Source of the DNA: Nageia nagi
Taxonomy: Eukaryota > Pinophyta
NCBI GenBank assembly: GCA_050084985.1
Contig: JBITNC010000001.1
Coordinates: forward strand, 156,922,001 to 156,986,000
Direction: 5' to 3'
Length of the DNA: 64,000 nt
This document shows positions 45,302 through 56,860 of this stretch, one piece after another. The notes beneath the pieces were generated by a model, which ran no database searches, was not told the origin of the DNA, and saw only the letters and a program-made list of their open reading frames with translations. A program made the position numbers and the translations under genes. Each line of letters opens with the position of its first letter. Within the stretch, counting starts at the first letter, position 1.

Positions 45302-46760
45302 ATGTATTCAACCAATAAGGGTAGAAAGGGGATGATACTAGAATATACCCTAGTTAGAAACACTCAAGATGATGAGTGTAGACCTTGGATGAATAACATC
45401 CCAGAAAGGGATGCTTGTGATGAAGAAAATTCAACCAAAAGAGGTAGATCCCAATCGACTAGGAGAAGAAGAAGCTCTACCCTATCTAGAGAGGCTACAT
45501 TGGAAAGAAGGTTCAATGAACTTATTATGGCCATGAAGGATATGATATATGCAGTGCAAAATCAAATGGTCACCATAAATACTTGGTTCTAAAATAAAGA
45601 AGTCCCAATAAGACACATGAGCCCTACAAGTTCCATTTTAGATGAGAAAGAAGAACCAAGAGAGGAGGATACAATGAGAAAAAAAGCACAACTTGAGGGA
45701 TATAGGATCCACTCACCATGGATCCATGAGCCACCAAGAGCATGCATTTGTGAGATCCCATTCTCATAGGGCACTACAAGGGACTAACCCTCTCCTAGGG
45801 AGGTTCTTGGAGGAAGATGTTGGGAATATAAGAGACTAACCCATAATTCCCCCACCATACAAGCCTATATTCACCAACAAGTCCACAAATAAGGTAAAAA
45901 ATTAGATTGCAAGTACTCTTGAGTTAAATCAAATTTTTAGGGACTATTCTATGCTAGGTCCAAGATTGAGGAGAGATATGAATTTCAATGGTTATTTAGA
46001 TATTTTGGGATTAAAGGGAGGTAGTTCTTATGGAACCCACTCCTAAAGTAATTAGTGGGGTGAAAAGAGGAAATTATAATAAAATATTAAAAAAATGTAG
46101 GTTTCGATGTATGATGGCAAGAATATGAAGACTAGGGCTTGGCTCCATCATCTACAGACATACTTCACCCTAATTTTGAATATGGTGGAGGAAGATGTAA
46201 TCCATTTCACATCATTGTATTTTGAAGGAGATGCTCTCGAGCGATGGTAACATGGGATAATCAACCAAGATTATTCCAATATCTCCTCTTTTGATAAGTT
46301 TTATTCATGATTAGTGAAGCAATTTGATAGGAAGAAGGAAAATGATTATTTTCAAGAGCTCACATCCTTGAGGCAACAAGGTATGGTGGATGACTTTATT
46401 TCAAAATTTCAAAAAATTACAATCATGATCCATAATATTTTAGAAGAGAGATTAATATATATCTTTGTAGAGGGGTTAATGGAACCTTTGCAAGGAATGG
46501 TGAAGGTCTTTAGGCCAAAAACTCTTGATGATGTAATTAGGGAAGCCTATGATTTGGATCTAATGATCATCACCTCAAAGGATGGTAGATGCATAAGGGG
46601 AAGGTCATACAAAAACTAGTAGCAAAGAAGGAGGGACCTATTAGGTTCAAATCCTTCTCCCCTCCTCGAATAGGTCAAATAGACCCAACTACTAGAGAGA
46701 AGTTGAGGAAAGAGGGCAAATGATTATATTGTAAGAAGCCATGGGAGCCAAGGCATCATT
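45302..46760 (+). pseudogene. Gag relic of the outer Gypsy element
   Basis: The open piece 45302-45592 is polar and basic, with a Ser/Arg run (RGRSQSTRRRRSSTLSREAT). After broken sequence, 46110-46260 has MYDGKNMKTRAWLHHL-like text. The frame at 46314-46619 reads KQFDRKKENDYFQELTSLRQ, QGMVDDFISKFQKITIM, VEGLMEPLQGMVKVFRPKT, DDVIREAYDLD, the C-terminal half of a Retrotrans_gag domain. Near 46720-46790 a knuckle-like LYCKKPWEPRHHY remains, lacking later metal ligands. Several stops. It would form the particle; nucleic-acid binding by the knuckle is probably lost. Confidence 0.75.
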
Positions 46761-46834
46761 ATTAAGGAAAAGGATAGGTTCACTACATTGAAGAAATTTT
46801 AAAAAATGAGGAGGATGATTTATATTTAGAGCTT

Positions 46835-47265
46835 GGCATGGACATGTTGAATCAAATTGAGGAACCCAAGGTAGAAGCATCTCTTGGGAGTATGATTACA
46901 GGTGGGCAAGATGTGATGATTTTAATAGACCTTAGAGCTACTCATTATTTTATTGATGGAAATTTTATGAAGAATAAGGGTATAAATACCAATGGTTCAA
47001 AGGATTTAGAGTTTCCAATGCTGATAAAAAACTCATATTGGTAGACCAAATCATGGAGAGATTTGGGATTAGGTTGCAAAGTTACAAAGTAAGGGAAAAA
47101 TTTTATGTGTATCCACTCAAGGGATATCCTCACATCATATTAGGTGTGCAATGGTTGTTTGAATTGGGTGATACTCACACCAATTACAAGAATCTAACCA
47201 TGAGCTTTATTATCAATGGAGAGATCCACACTTTGCAAGAAATTAGGGATGAATGCCCATAAGTC
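46835..47265 (+). pseudogene. Aspartic protease relic of the outer Gypsy element
   Basis: VMILIDLRATHYFIDGNFMK in 46838-47044 corresponds to the protease active site (family: LIDSGATHNFI), with the Asp kept but the SG pair changed to LR. After a frameshift, 47038-47262 carries GIRLQSYKVREKFYVYPLKG, ILGVQWLFELGD, which corresponds to the second half of the domain (ILGMQWL..LG). After this, normal Gypsy elements continue into RT; here the sequence passes instead into a tandem peptide repeat. Confidence 0.75.
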
Positions 47266-47349
47266 ATCAATAAGAAATTGGAGATGATTTATCCACACCA
47301 TGAGGAAGAGAGAAGGAAATATGAGCCAACTTTGTGCAAGGAGATAATA

Positions 47350-47637
47350 TGGTACCCCATGTTGGACTTGGAGGGGGCTTGGGCATCCAAGGATAAGTCT
47401 TGGCATCCCATGTTATACATAGATGAGTGTTGGCACCTCACGATTAGCATGGAAGGAGTTTGGAACCCCATGTTGGACATAAAGAGGATCTAACACCCAA
47501 AATTGGATAAGGAAGAGGATTGGAATCCCACATTGAGCAATAAGGAGTCTGGGCACTTGATGTTAGGAAAAGGAGAAGAATGGAATCCTATGTTGGATAT
47601 AGGAGTTTGGTACCCAAAATTGAGGTTAGAAAAGTCT
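47350..47637 (+). repeat. In-frame decapeptide tandem repeat (consensus W-x-P-M-L-D-x-E-x-x)
   Basis: Ten successive units of about 30 bp encode WYPMLDLEGA, WASKDKS, WHPMLYIDEC, WHLTISMEGV, WNPMLDIKRI, (stop)HPKLDKEED, WNPTLSNKES, GHLMLGKGEE, WNPMLDIGV and WYPKLRLEKS. Two units are shortened by whole codons, so the frame survives; one stop replaces the leading Trp. The frame is shared by two open pieces (47278-47493, 47503-47820). I do not recognise the repeat. It lies where pol should begin. Confidence 0.85.
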
Positions 47638-48088
47638 TTGAATTTACCATGGAGAAAAGGCTCCACTTTTCACTCATGCTTGCTCATTTTTTATGTTTTT
47701 GTAGGTATATTTTTTAGGATACTTCCAAATTCTCATTGCTACAATTTGGTGCTTAGCATGGATGAGTATATCAAAAATTTTGCATGCAACCTTGAATCTT
47801 CTAAGGATTGTTACACTTGAATATTCACAAGCATTTTTGTGCTTAATGTGGATTACCAAAAATAAAGTTCAACCACATATCAAAATTTTTGCATGAAATG
47901 TTAACACACAAAAGGGAAACTCTAATATTGGATACAAGGTATTTATGGATTGAGTTATGGAGGAGAATTATTGAAGTTGCATTCCACTTCCATAAGCTAC
48001 TAGGAATGGAACCAAAGGATTCTTGGAAGATAATGATTTGTGAGATTTTACAATTGCTTGAGGGTAAGCAATTTGAGAGGGGAGGCTT
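47638..48088 (+). other. 3' interior of the outer Gypsy element
   Basis: The open frame continues to 47820 with a hydrophobic stretch (CLLIFYVFVGIFF), possibly a single membrane segment or chance. Another 75-codon frame at 47889-48116 runs into the LTR. No RT or integrase text. The purine tract gagaggggagg (48075-48085) precedes the LTR. Confidence 0.5.
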
Positions 48089-49534
48089 TGTAACATTTTC
48101 TTTTTATCAAAATTAATTAATTTTGGAATCCTAAGGATTCTCTTTTTGTAAATATTTACTTCCTCACAAAATTATTGTTAATTCCATGGGATAGAATTAT
48201 AAAGTTTCATTGGACCCACTTGTGAGCCCCATGAGGGACATTTTCCTCCTAAGCTAGGATATATTATTTTATTTATCATTTAATATACTTGGATATCCTA
48301 AAGATTATTATGGTAATCCCAAGTCATTTTTAGCACCTAGATGACACTAGAGCATGGATTTTCCCCAACGTTGGATTTAGGAGCACTTGTACACATGTGC
48401 TAGCCTTAGGGAGACTCTTAGACTCCCACATTGGCCCATGATGACTCCTAAATATCCATGTATGCATTCTAGATCTCATTTTGGCTTATTATTATCCCAA
48501 GACACCCACACATGCTTTCATGGATCCCCATTTGGTATGGATAACTTCCAAGCACCCACATTGAGCATGAGGACCTATGTTGAGCATGAGGACCTAAATT
48601 GAGCATGAGGACTTATGTCAAACATGAGGATAATCCAGATACCCATGTTGGACCTTTTTTGATCCCTAATCACCTTTGTTGGGATTTATGGGGCTTCTAA
48701 GAAGCTAACATTGAGATATGAGGATTGGGTGATGACTTTGTGGTGAGAACCAAATCTAGTGATGAGCTACATAAGGATAAGGAGCTTCATATCTAAGATA
48801 GATTGATTTTGATATTGAAACTCTTCTCATTAGAGCTACCAAAGTCTTAGTGGTATCAAGCACCCTTGAGTGCAATGCATAAGGAGAGCTTATTAGGCTT
48901 AGGACACCTTCTATCTTACACTATTGAGGTGTTGTTCATGTGAGTGAGGCTACCCTACCCTAAGGCATCCATAAGCGGTCTTCATATTTGAATCCATCTG
49001 ATAATATTCTAGAACTACACCTGTTCTCTTCATTGGGAGCTAGTATTTGAAGGAGCCTTTGGTAAGACATCCATAACACTAGTAGGAGGTGTTATTCTAC
49101 CCCAGTTTCAACATCTATCTCAGCACTACATGTGCCCTAGTTAGCTCGTTGGAGGCCAATATTGAGCCCTCTAGTCTTGGTATTGTATCATTCACTACTT
49201 TAATCATTTATATAACTATGATTACCTTTGTATCTAAATAATAGTCTCATTGTGTGATTTTCATTCTTCTAAATTCCCCACGTTGAGCTATATTATACAT
49301 TTATGCTTATGTAATGAAACGTTGGCATATATGGATGTATTTGGCATAGTATTTTAGCCTTGGTGCATGATGTTAGGTATTTGAGTGATATTATTATTTA
49401 TAGAGTGAATCATTAGTAGTCTTGGCTTGTTTTTGCATGTATTTGATGCCCTAGTTCAAACGTGGCATGCTTAAGGGATGAATTGAATATTATTTTGGCT
49501 AATTTTTGTGTTGAGTATTTTTAGGTATATTACA
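48089..49534 (+). repeat. 3' LTR of the outer Gypsy element
   Basis: 1446 bp, TGTAACATT...ATTACA, collinear with 35186-35872 plus 44534-45216. It contains a 19-bp tandem repeat (48561-48617, ttgagcatgaggacctatg, three units plus a partial one) that is less expanded in the 5' LTR. Confidence 0.9.
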
Positions 49535-51128
49535 TAAATACTCCAATGAAAAAGATATATAACACCCATTAACATAAGATATTGATGATAACTACTTGCT
49601 TCTTTTCCAAACATTTCTTATGTTGCAAAATGAAAAACTAACAATATAGAGCTATTTCTCTACCAACATAATGATTAATTTGTAATGGTGTTAAGGACTA
49701 GACTCAATCATCCATGTGCACAAATCTATCATTAAACTTAACTCATATAAAAATATATGGTACACAACATAAATTAAAGTATATATATATATACCTTTTT
49801 GGTGTAATATTCAATGTATAAAAATGGAGGTTGGTTGCATGGTAATAAAATAAAATGAAACCATAAAACAAAATAAAACTATACTAATTCATAACTAGCT
49901 TGATTACTATGTGTACAAATAAAACTTTACAAGCAAAATACTTGTAAATTTATATTGTCATAAATATTACTCATTACAAGATCATCAACAAAAGAAATGG
50001 AAAGATAAAACTTGTATTTAGTAATTCATCACATGCTTTTTCCAATAAAGGAGAGGTGGAATACGAACCCAAAAATAAAAGCCATTATCATCCTTTGTAC
50101 TTATTTGATTAAATTTATCAAAAATTCCATATTTTTACTTAAATTCATTAATTTAATTAATTATATAAGTAATTATCAATTTATTTATTTATTGATGTTA
50201 AATACTAAAATATGAAATCATTTTTATTAAATTTAACTAAGTTTACTTGATTCATTAGTTAATTAATTATCCATTTATTTATTTATTAGTGTTAAATACT
50301 AAAATATTAAATTATTATTTTTATTTTAATTTAACCAAGTAAACAGTTATACATTTACCTGTATTTTATTTCTTGTAGGTGTACACAATGTTATTAGTGA
50401 ACACGCAAACACATTTAAATCTTAATCAAATAATATGAACTATATCATGTGACCATTATATCCATGTTATCCCTATGGGCTATTATTGTTCATCACATCA
50501 CTTTCCCAATCATCATTGGTCCAACTGGTCCTGAAAAATAAACTTTGATGACAATATAAAATTTAGTGCTAATCAAATGAAAAATTGGGTTGGGTGTCAC
50601 AACAAAATTGAAAGCCATAGTTCAAATATGAAAGAAAAAATATATTTTTAGAGATCAAAAAAATCTAAGAAAAATGAACAAGGAAACTTCTCACCCTTGT
50701 GAGAAAGATGTATCCACCATTACCCTTAAAATTGTGACTTTGATGAGAAGCTTGAAGATGCATCTTGTAAAGAGAATACTTTACTTATGAAAAGATGATT
50801 CTAGGATATCCAATATTGAGAAAGAAATTGAGCAATTGGCCAACATACCTAATAATATGAAGGTGTGGGCCTAAAATTGGTAAGATTCATCTTGTTTAAT
50901 TTTGAAGTAGGTTGTGGGAGGGTAATATTCTTTAAGAATAATGGGTAATTGATATGAGCCCAAATTTTGTTATGGAATAGCATAGCCTTTCTTTATGAGG
51001 TGAAACGTAGGGGTAGGGTCCTATCAACTATTATAGCATACAAGGAATTATACTACCAAGCCTTCCTCTTTAATGATATTTCATCTCAATGCACCACTTT
51101 AATTAATGGTAATGAAATTTAGGCACTA
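49535..51128 (+). other. Spacer with a tandem duplication
   Basis: No gene recognised. A (TA)n tract lies near 49781. Between 50145 and 50340 a block of about 95-105 bp is duplicated in tandem ('attaatttaattaattat...tgttaaatactaaaatat' twice). 50640-51120 has scattered coding-like text without a recognisable domain. Confidence 0.4.
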
Positions 51129-52143
51129 TGATAACATAATAAGTTTATAAATGAAAAATGACATAATAATATTCTTAATAAAAGAAAAGATACAATTATA
51201 ACACAATGGTGAGAATCTCTCATCATGATGATATCAATGGAATTGATTATCTTGTAAGGAGCACCACCACTTTCTAAACTCAATAACCATTTTGATACAA
51301 CTATTATCACAACCTCATAAAGAAATATTTCTTACAATAAAACTCTAACCTTCTCTTCACTAGAATAAATTACCATGAACATAATATAAAACTTTGATAC
51401 ACTTATGAATATTAAATTATGACATTAAAAATCAAGACCCAACACACTAATAAATATATTTACAACTTCACAAATCACTCATAACTTCAACTCAATTTGA
51501 CTTGACTTAACTTTCCTTACATGCCCATGGGACTTCTTTATTTATAGGCTAGAGAAGGTATCTAGATTTTTTTAACACTTAGGAATATCTTGAATTTAAA
51601 ATACATTATATCTCCACCACTTGAAATATTCAAATAACTTTTAAAAATATCCATGAGATGCCACATGGGTATTTTTCCACATAACCCTTTTTAGAAATCC
51701 ATTTTTAAAGTCAACAACTACTTTCTATATCATCAAATCTCTTTATGGAATATAAACCTTTCAATAATTATACAATAGATATATCTATATATTACCTATA
51801 GATATTTATTCTATTTATTATTACTTATATTCAACATTAACCTTTTACTATTTACCATTTATGGGGTATTATACAGTTTTAGTATTTATTGTTTTACTTT
51901 TTACTAAACATCACCAACTTAAAGCCCCCACAGTACATTTGTACTATGTATTGTATATTAATAATTGCTACATCATTATCTCCTTATTATAGTTGCATCA
52001 TAATTCTATTATGGCTACCATTGAAGCTTATTAGTAGGCATCATTATCTTACACAATAAGTTGGTGGTTAGGCACTATTACTAATTGTGAAACATACTAG
52101 TTATATAGGGCTACTATATATTTACAAGAAAAATATAACAACA
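51129..52143 (-). repeat. 3' LTR of the right-hand Gypsy element
   Basis: The right end is firm: TGTTGTTATATTT on the minus strand begins at 52143, directly after the purine tract. The left end is inferred from a CA terminus at 51129, giving about 1.0 kb; no second LTR is in the window to confirm it. A minus-strand TATA-like CCTATAAATAA lies at about 51539-51549. Confidence 0.6.
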
Positions 52144-52150
52144 TAATATT

Positions 52151-52161
52151 ATCCCCCTTTT
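52151..52161 (-). other. Polypurine tract of the right-hand Gypsy element
   Basis: The minus strand reads AAAAGGGGGAT, seven bases upstream of the LTR start. Confidence 0.75.
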
Positions 52162-52179
52162 AATTTCTACCTCATCCTT

Positions 52180-53400
52180 AGAGTAGGATGGTATTCAATC
52201 AAAATCTTAAAAGATATTTAACTTGTCATGGTTGACCAACTTAGATATTGGAGTACCATCCAATTATTTTTCTATGGTCCATTATCATAAGTTGCTACTA
52301 TTCAGTATGGTCCAATCCACTTTGGTAATAACTTATTATATTTCTTCTTATGATGCTTGGAATCATATACCATGACTAAATCATTGATCTTGATCAAAGA
52401 CCATCTCAACTTTTTATCAAAACACTCCTTTAGTTTGATTTTTTTCTCTTTAATGGTTTCATTAGCTTCTTGGTGCATCTCTTCTAATTATTGAAGCTGC
52501 ATCAATCTATCATCAATAGATTCTCTTCATTCTTTCTTTTCCTTGATTTAGTTCTTAAAGTTGGAATATCAATTCCATATGCTAAATGGAAAAATGAATA
52601 CCTATTTAATATCTTTGTTGTACCTCTATATACCCATAGTGTTTTATGAATCCATTTATCCCATGTATAAACATGTAATGCTTATACATCCTTAGAAAGT
52701 ATCTAACATAAGAGTTGATTAACTTGTTCTACCTAACCATTACAACTTGGTTTGTATGTAATTATCTTTTTATGATTGATTGCAAATTGAATTTCAAATA
52801 TTCTACTACCTCATTGATGAAGTGAGTTCCTTAATCCATCACAATCTCTAATGGAAATCCAAATATTATTATCATAAGCTCATACAAAAATCTTGTTATC
52901 TCTTCTATTGATACTTAATCCAATGGTATCTCTTCCACCCATTGAGTCAAATCATTTGTAGCCATAATAATATATCTATTTCATCTTGGTATAGGAGGGA
53001 TTATTCCTACAATATAAATTACATATTTCTCAAATGGTCCTAAGGAAAGAATAGGACATAACGATGAAAATGTTATTATATGAATCCATAAGACTAACAA
53101 ACATCAAAATGGTTATAGTAACTGAATTAATATTTAAAAACAGTGGACCAATAATAACCTACATCCAATAATCTTATTATTATCAACTATTGAAAACAAT
53201 ATCCTCCATATGCCATTATGCATCTCTATTACTAAATCTTTCCCTTCATCTCATCCAATGGCACAAAGATATTTTCTAATTTTTCCAACTCTTTATAACA
53301 CCACATCCACAAGTGTATAGGGTTTACTCCTCAAGGAATTTTCATTTTTATCTTGGATGTTTCCCCCTTTAGAAATTTTAATTCATTCAAGTAATTCCAA
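52180..53400 (-). pseudogene. Gypsy integrase relic
   Basis: The clearest part is the C-terminal domain at about 52420-52230, reading SLIKINDLVMVYDSKHHKKK and LLPKWIGPY, then VNHD-like text at the end. This is the Gypsy integrase tail (DLVLVYD.K...KLLPKWLGPY.I). Upstream text matches the core domain only in scraps. Stops frequent. The enzyme would integrate element DNA. Confidence 0.7.
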
Positions 53401-53444
53401 ATATCAATATAACCATTTAGAATTGTCTCCATATAGACTAAAGC

Positions 53445-53900
53445 TTAATTAGGAAAATCATCATCATCACAAGAAGATCCAACACCCTCATATGTTTTGG
53501 ATAATGCATAGACATTGATACAATTTTTTAATGGTTTGTCTATAATATCAAATTCAAATTCTTGTAATAGGAGTATCCACCTTGCAATCCTTCCTATAGG
53601 ATTAGGCTTATTAATGCTATACTTCAAAGCTTGGATCAATAACCATAATGAATTTTTACCCCAATAAGTAATTTCTTAATTTCTTCAAAGAAAAAATTAT
53701 AGCTAAAGCTTCTTTTTTGGTAATTGTATAATTTAACTCAACATTACTCATTTGTTGACTTCCAAAATGGATATGATGATAATTTCCATCTTCATCTTTT
53801 TGGTTGAGTGTACTATCTAGTACCTTAAATTTAATGCATCAATATATATTATGAATGGCTTACTCCAATCAAAATTCTTCAAAATAATAGCTATTATTAA
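53445..53900 (-). pseudogene. Gypsy RNase H relic
   Basis: The minus frame 53639-53445 reads ALKYSINKPNPIGRIARWIL, LLQEFEFDIIDKPLKN, NVYALSKTYEG, the end of the RT-linked RNase H (L..L..K....GR.ARW...L.EF.FDI......N..ADALSR). The upstream part (ALL-A--K-FHHYLYG-like) is broken. Confidence 0.75.
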
Positions 53901-53999
53901 TGCTTGCTTTAGCTTCTTAAATGCTTCTCTTACTTCTTTTTTTAGTTCATACAATATATCCTTCTTCAAATATTAAGTCAATGGTTGAGAAATCTTTGA

Positions 54000-54724
54000 T
54001 AAGTTCTTAATAAGTTTTTTATAGTACCTAACATGCCCAAGAATTATCTTAACTTGCTCTTATTCCTTGGGAATGGAAGCTCTTTAATCTTAACAACTTT
54101 CTCTAGATTTATTTCAATACCAGTCTTGTATACAACAAATGACAAGAGTACTCCCTTCAAGTATCCAAATATACATTTGACTAGATTCAATGATTCTCTT
54201 TATTATTGCAATATTTAAAAATCCTTTTCAATTTGTCTTTTCATTATTTCCTTATCAACATAAATCATATATAAAATAAATATGATAAATGTTCCAATAT
54301 AAAGCTTTAAAACTCTATTCACGAGTCTCTAAAATATAGTAGGAGTATGACACAATCCAAAGGCCATTACTTAGTAAAAAAATATACCCTATGGAGTGGT
54401 GAAAGTTATTTTCAATTTATCCTTCTTTGCTATCTAAACTTAATTATATACATTGTAACCATCTAGAAAATTAGACCAATCATGTCTTGCCACTTCATTC
54501 AAAATTTAATTTGAAAAAGGAAGAGTATTATGATCTTTCCTCATGAATTTATTCAACTTTTGATAATCCACACATATTATTACCTTCCCATTATTTTTTC
54601 TAGATACCACAATAGGAGAACCCCATTTTGAATTATCTATAGGAAAGGTAAATCTTGCATACAAGAGCTTATCTATTTCCTCTTTAACACTTTTAGAGAA
54701 ATTCATATTCATCATGTAGAGCAT
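54000..54724 (-). pseudogene. Gypsy reverse transcriptase relic
   Basis: The minus frame 54724-54506 reads VKEEIDKLLYARFTFPIDNS, then KWGSPIVVSRKNNGKVIICV, DYQKLNKFMRKDHNTLPFSN, the start of a Gypsy RT. Downstream, broken pieces include palm text near 54250-54400 (P-F-G-L-C-H-like) and the region near 54050-54180 corresponding to the thumb (ES--LV-FGYLEGVLLSFVVYKT). The YxDD motif is in a broken stretch near 54260 (VYDLC-like). Confidence 0.8.
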
Positions 54725-55079
54725 CTATTTAATGGGCTTAATATTCTCCATTAATTCAAACAAATTTTCTTCCCATATTATTTGTTGTAACCCTTATAAT
54801 CAAAAGTACAATTATGGATATATCTTCAAAAAAGTTGAAAATACTCTTCCATATCACTTTCTTCAATATAATATCCAAATAATATCTATTGTAAATGATG
54901 CTCTATTTATTCCTTTGTAAATTACTTAACAAATTCAGTAAGTGGAGTTGTCAATCATCTATCATCGAGATATCAATATACTACTCATACTCAATATCCA
55001 TATAATTTGATACTAGTATAACATGAAGACATCCACTCTTCCCTCTCAAGATCTAATGTATTTGAAATATAACTTAAGG

Positions 55080-55227
55080 GTACTACTATAATTCTCACTT
55101 TATCTCATCCTATTATCATGTATCCCTCATTCCAATAGTTATAAGCATGAACACTTCTTAACCATGGTATTCCTAAGAGCATCAAATAACTTACTAAACC
55201 ATTCTTCATAACTTAAAAATATACCAA
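55080..55227 (-). pseudogene. Gypsy protease relic, C-terminal half
   Basis: The minus strand near 55200-55120 reads LMLLGIPWLRSVHAYNYWNE, the second half of a retroviral-type aspartic protease (ILG.PWL). It is separated from its active-site half (63525-63759) by the Copia insertion. Confidence 0.75.
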
Positions 55228-55232
55228 ATAAG

Positions 55233-55732
55233 TGAAGGGATTGAACTATAACTAATACAATCCTAAATGCCCAAGATTATATGAAAGCTTTCTTAAATAT
55301 CAAAAAATCAAGCATAGACAATCTCACAAAGTGAATTAAGATATAAAATGGTTCCTCCAACTAAGAGTACATCCATTAACTAGATCTTACATCATTCATA
55401 AAGAAAACTCTCTTACAATCCTCCTAACTTCATCTCTTAATCACTATCCTAAAGCATAACTTTACTTCACAAATTAGTGTGTAATCACAAAGAGGGGGCC
55501 TTCTATTTATAGGCCAAAATCCCCCTTTGGATCACCCTTTTAACCATTGTACAAAGGCATGACATGCTACTCCCTTTTATCCAAGGGGCATGCTTATGAG
55601 ATAGAGTGTAGGATAAGTTGCATTATCATATTCACTTAAATACTTAAGTTATCTAGTGATACCATTAAGTAGTAGTGATGTTACAAATAGGATTATTACA
55701 AAACTTTTAACAATGCATTATACATTCCAACA
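55233..55732 (-). repeat. 3' LTR of the complete Copia element
   Basis: 500 bp, TGTTGGAATG...CA on the minus strand, collinear with 63020-63519 and 31896-32396. TATA box at 55503-55513. Confidence 0.95.
55503..55513 (-). promoter_or_regulatory. TATA box in the Copia 3' LTR
   Basis: The minus strand reads CCTATAAATAG, at the same place in every Copia LTR of the window, about 220 bp into the LTR. Confidence 0.65.
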
Positions 55733-55740
55733 CTCCCCTT
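55733..55740 (-). other. Polypurine tract of the Copia element
   Basis: The minus strand reads AAGGGGAG immediately before the LTR start TGTTGG. Confidence 0.85.
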
Positions 55741-56468
55741 AATGCAATATTAGGATAGAGTGAAGAAGAGAGAAGAAATAGATAATAAGAGAGTTCTCCT
55801 CCAAATATATACAACCAAAGATGATAACTTTTTACATCTTTGTGAAGTAAGCAAGATCTTAGTTTGAGACTCACTACTCTACCATTTTAATAAATGGTTT
55901 ACAATACAATCATTAACCATAACTAGTTTCAATGTACATAAAGTAGCCATCCAATCTGGAAGTCATGATGAGTCTTCATGAGCTTGTACATCTAAAAAGT
56001 AAGTAACTTGCAATCTCAAATAAACCTACAACTTATAAGCAGCTCAAACAACAAGATCAATTATATTTAATTTATTCATATCAAAAAGGATAAATGAATC
56101 AAATAAAGCCATCATAAACTAATCTATGATGCATTATAAGTCATCATGAAGATGCCAATCCAATACTCATAATCACTTGTTGTATACAAAATATGTGTTG
56201 ATTATCATTACCAAATAGAGTATAACAAAATGTACATACGAGTTCTTCACACATGGATAACTAAATAGTTCCAAAAGACACATACGAGTTCCTCACACAT
56301 GGATAACTGAACAGTGCTAGATTGGCCAATCTTTTTATCAACAAATTTTATAAAAATTTCTTCACATAAAGCAAACTTAACACGAAGGTGTACAAAAAAA
56401 TCAACACTATACAACATAAAATCCTCCTAGGGGTGAAGTCATCACAAACATGAATTCAACATAAGAAT
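55741..56468 (-). other. Copia 3' untranslated region
   Basis: No coding sense between the end of RNase H and the purine tract. A near-duplicate pair 'acatacgagttcttcacacatggataactaa' (56236-56266) and 'acatacgagttcctcacacatggataactga' (56280-56310) shows a local 44-bp tandem duplication. Confidence 0.6.
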
Positions 56469-56860
56469 TCAAACTTCACTCCCACTTGAGGGCAACTTCA
56501 CCAACCCGATAGCATCCTTAAGATTATTAAATTGAGATTTAGGAAGGGGCTTGGTGAACAAATTAATATATTTCAAGATTGATGGAAAATATTCCTGGTG
56601 TATTATACCATCAAGAACCTTTTCCTTGATGAAATGGGCTTGGATTTCCACATGTTTTGTTCTTTGATGGAACACATGATTCTTAGCCAAAGAAATAGCC
56701 AAATGATTATCTAAAGAAATCAAATATGGGCTAACTTACTTATACCCAATTTATTTAAGAATATTATTAAGATAAATAGCTTCATGGCTTGCAATAGACA
56801 TGGCTTGATATTCAACTTCTATGGTGGAAAGAGAAATAATAGGCTACTTGTTGGAGGTAT
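56469..56860 (-). pseudogene. Copia RNase H relic
   Basis: The minus frame 56723-56469 reads SLDNHLAISLAKNHVFHQRT with KHVEIQAHFIKEKV, then LFTKPLPKSQFNNL, the end of the Copia RNase H (CDN.AAI.L..NPV.H.RTKHI.I..HF.R). The start, including DFEYGGDRDDRKSTS, lies in the preceding frame ending at 56844. One stop near 56735 and a few others break it. Confidence 0.85.

Larger units (their letters stand above)
35186..49534 (+). mobile_element. Non-autonomous Gypsy-like element (gag-protease only) with a nested Tat element
   Basis: The outer element has a 3' LTR at 48089-49534 and a 5' LTR split into 35186-35872 and 44534-45216 by a Tat-lineage insertion. The LTRs start TGTAACATT and end ATTACA. 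Flanks taagt (35181-35185) and taaat (49535-49539) are a target duplication with one change. A tRNA-iMet primer site (45218) and a purine tract before the 3' LTR complete the structure. The interior is only about 2.9 kb, with gag and aspartic-protease relics and a decapeptide tandem repeat; RT, RNase H and integrase are absent, so it resembles the TR-GAG type, dependent on other elements for movement. Confidence 0.85.
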
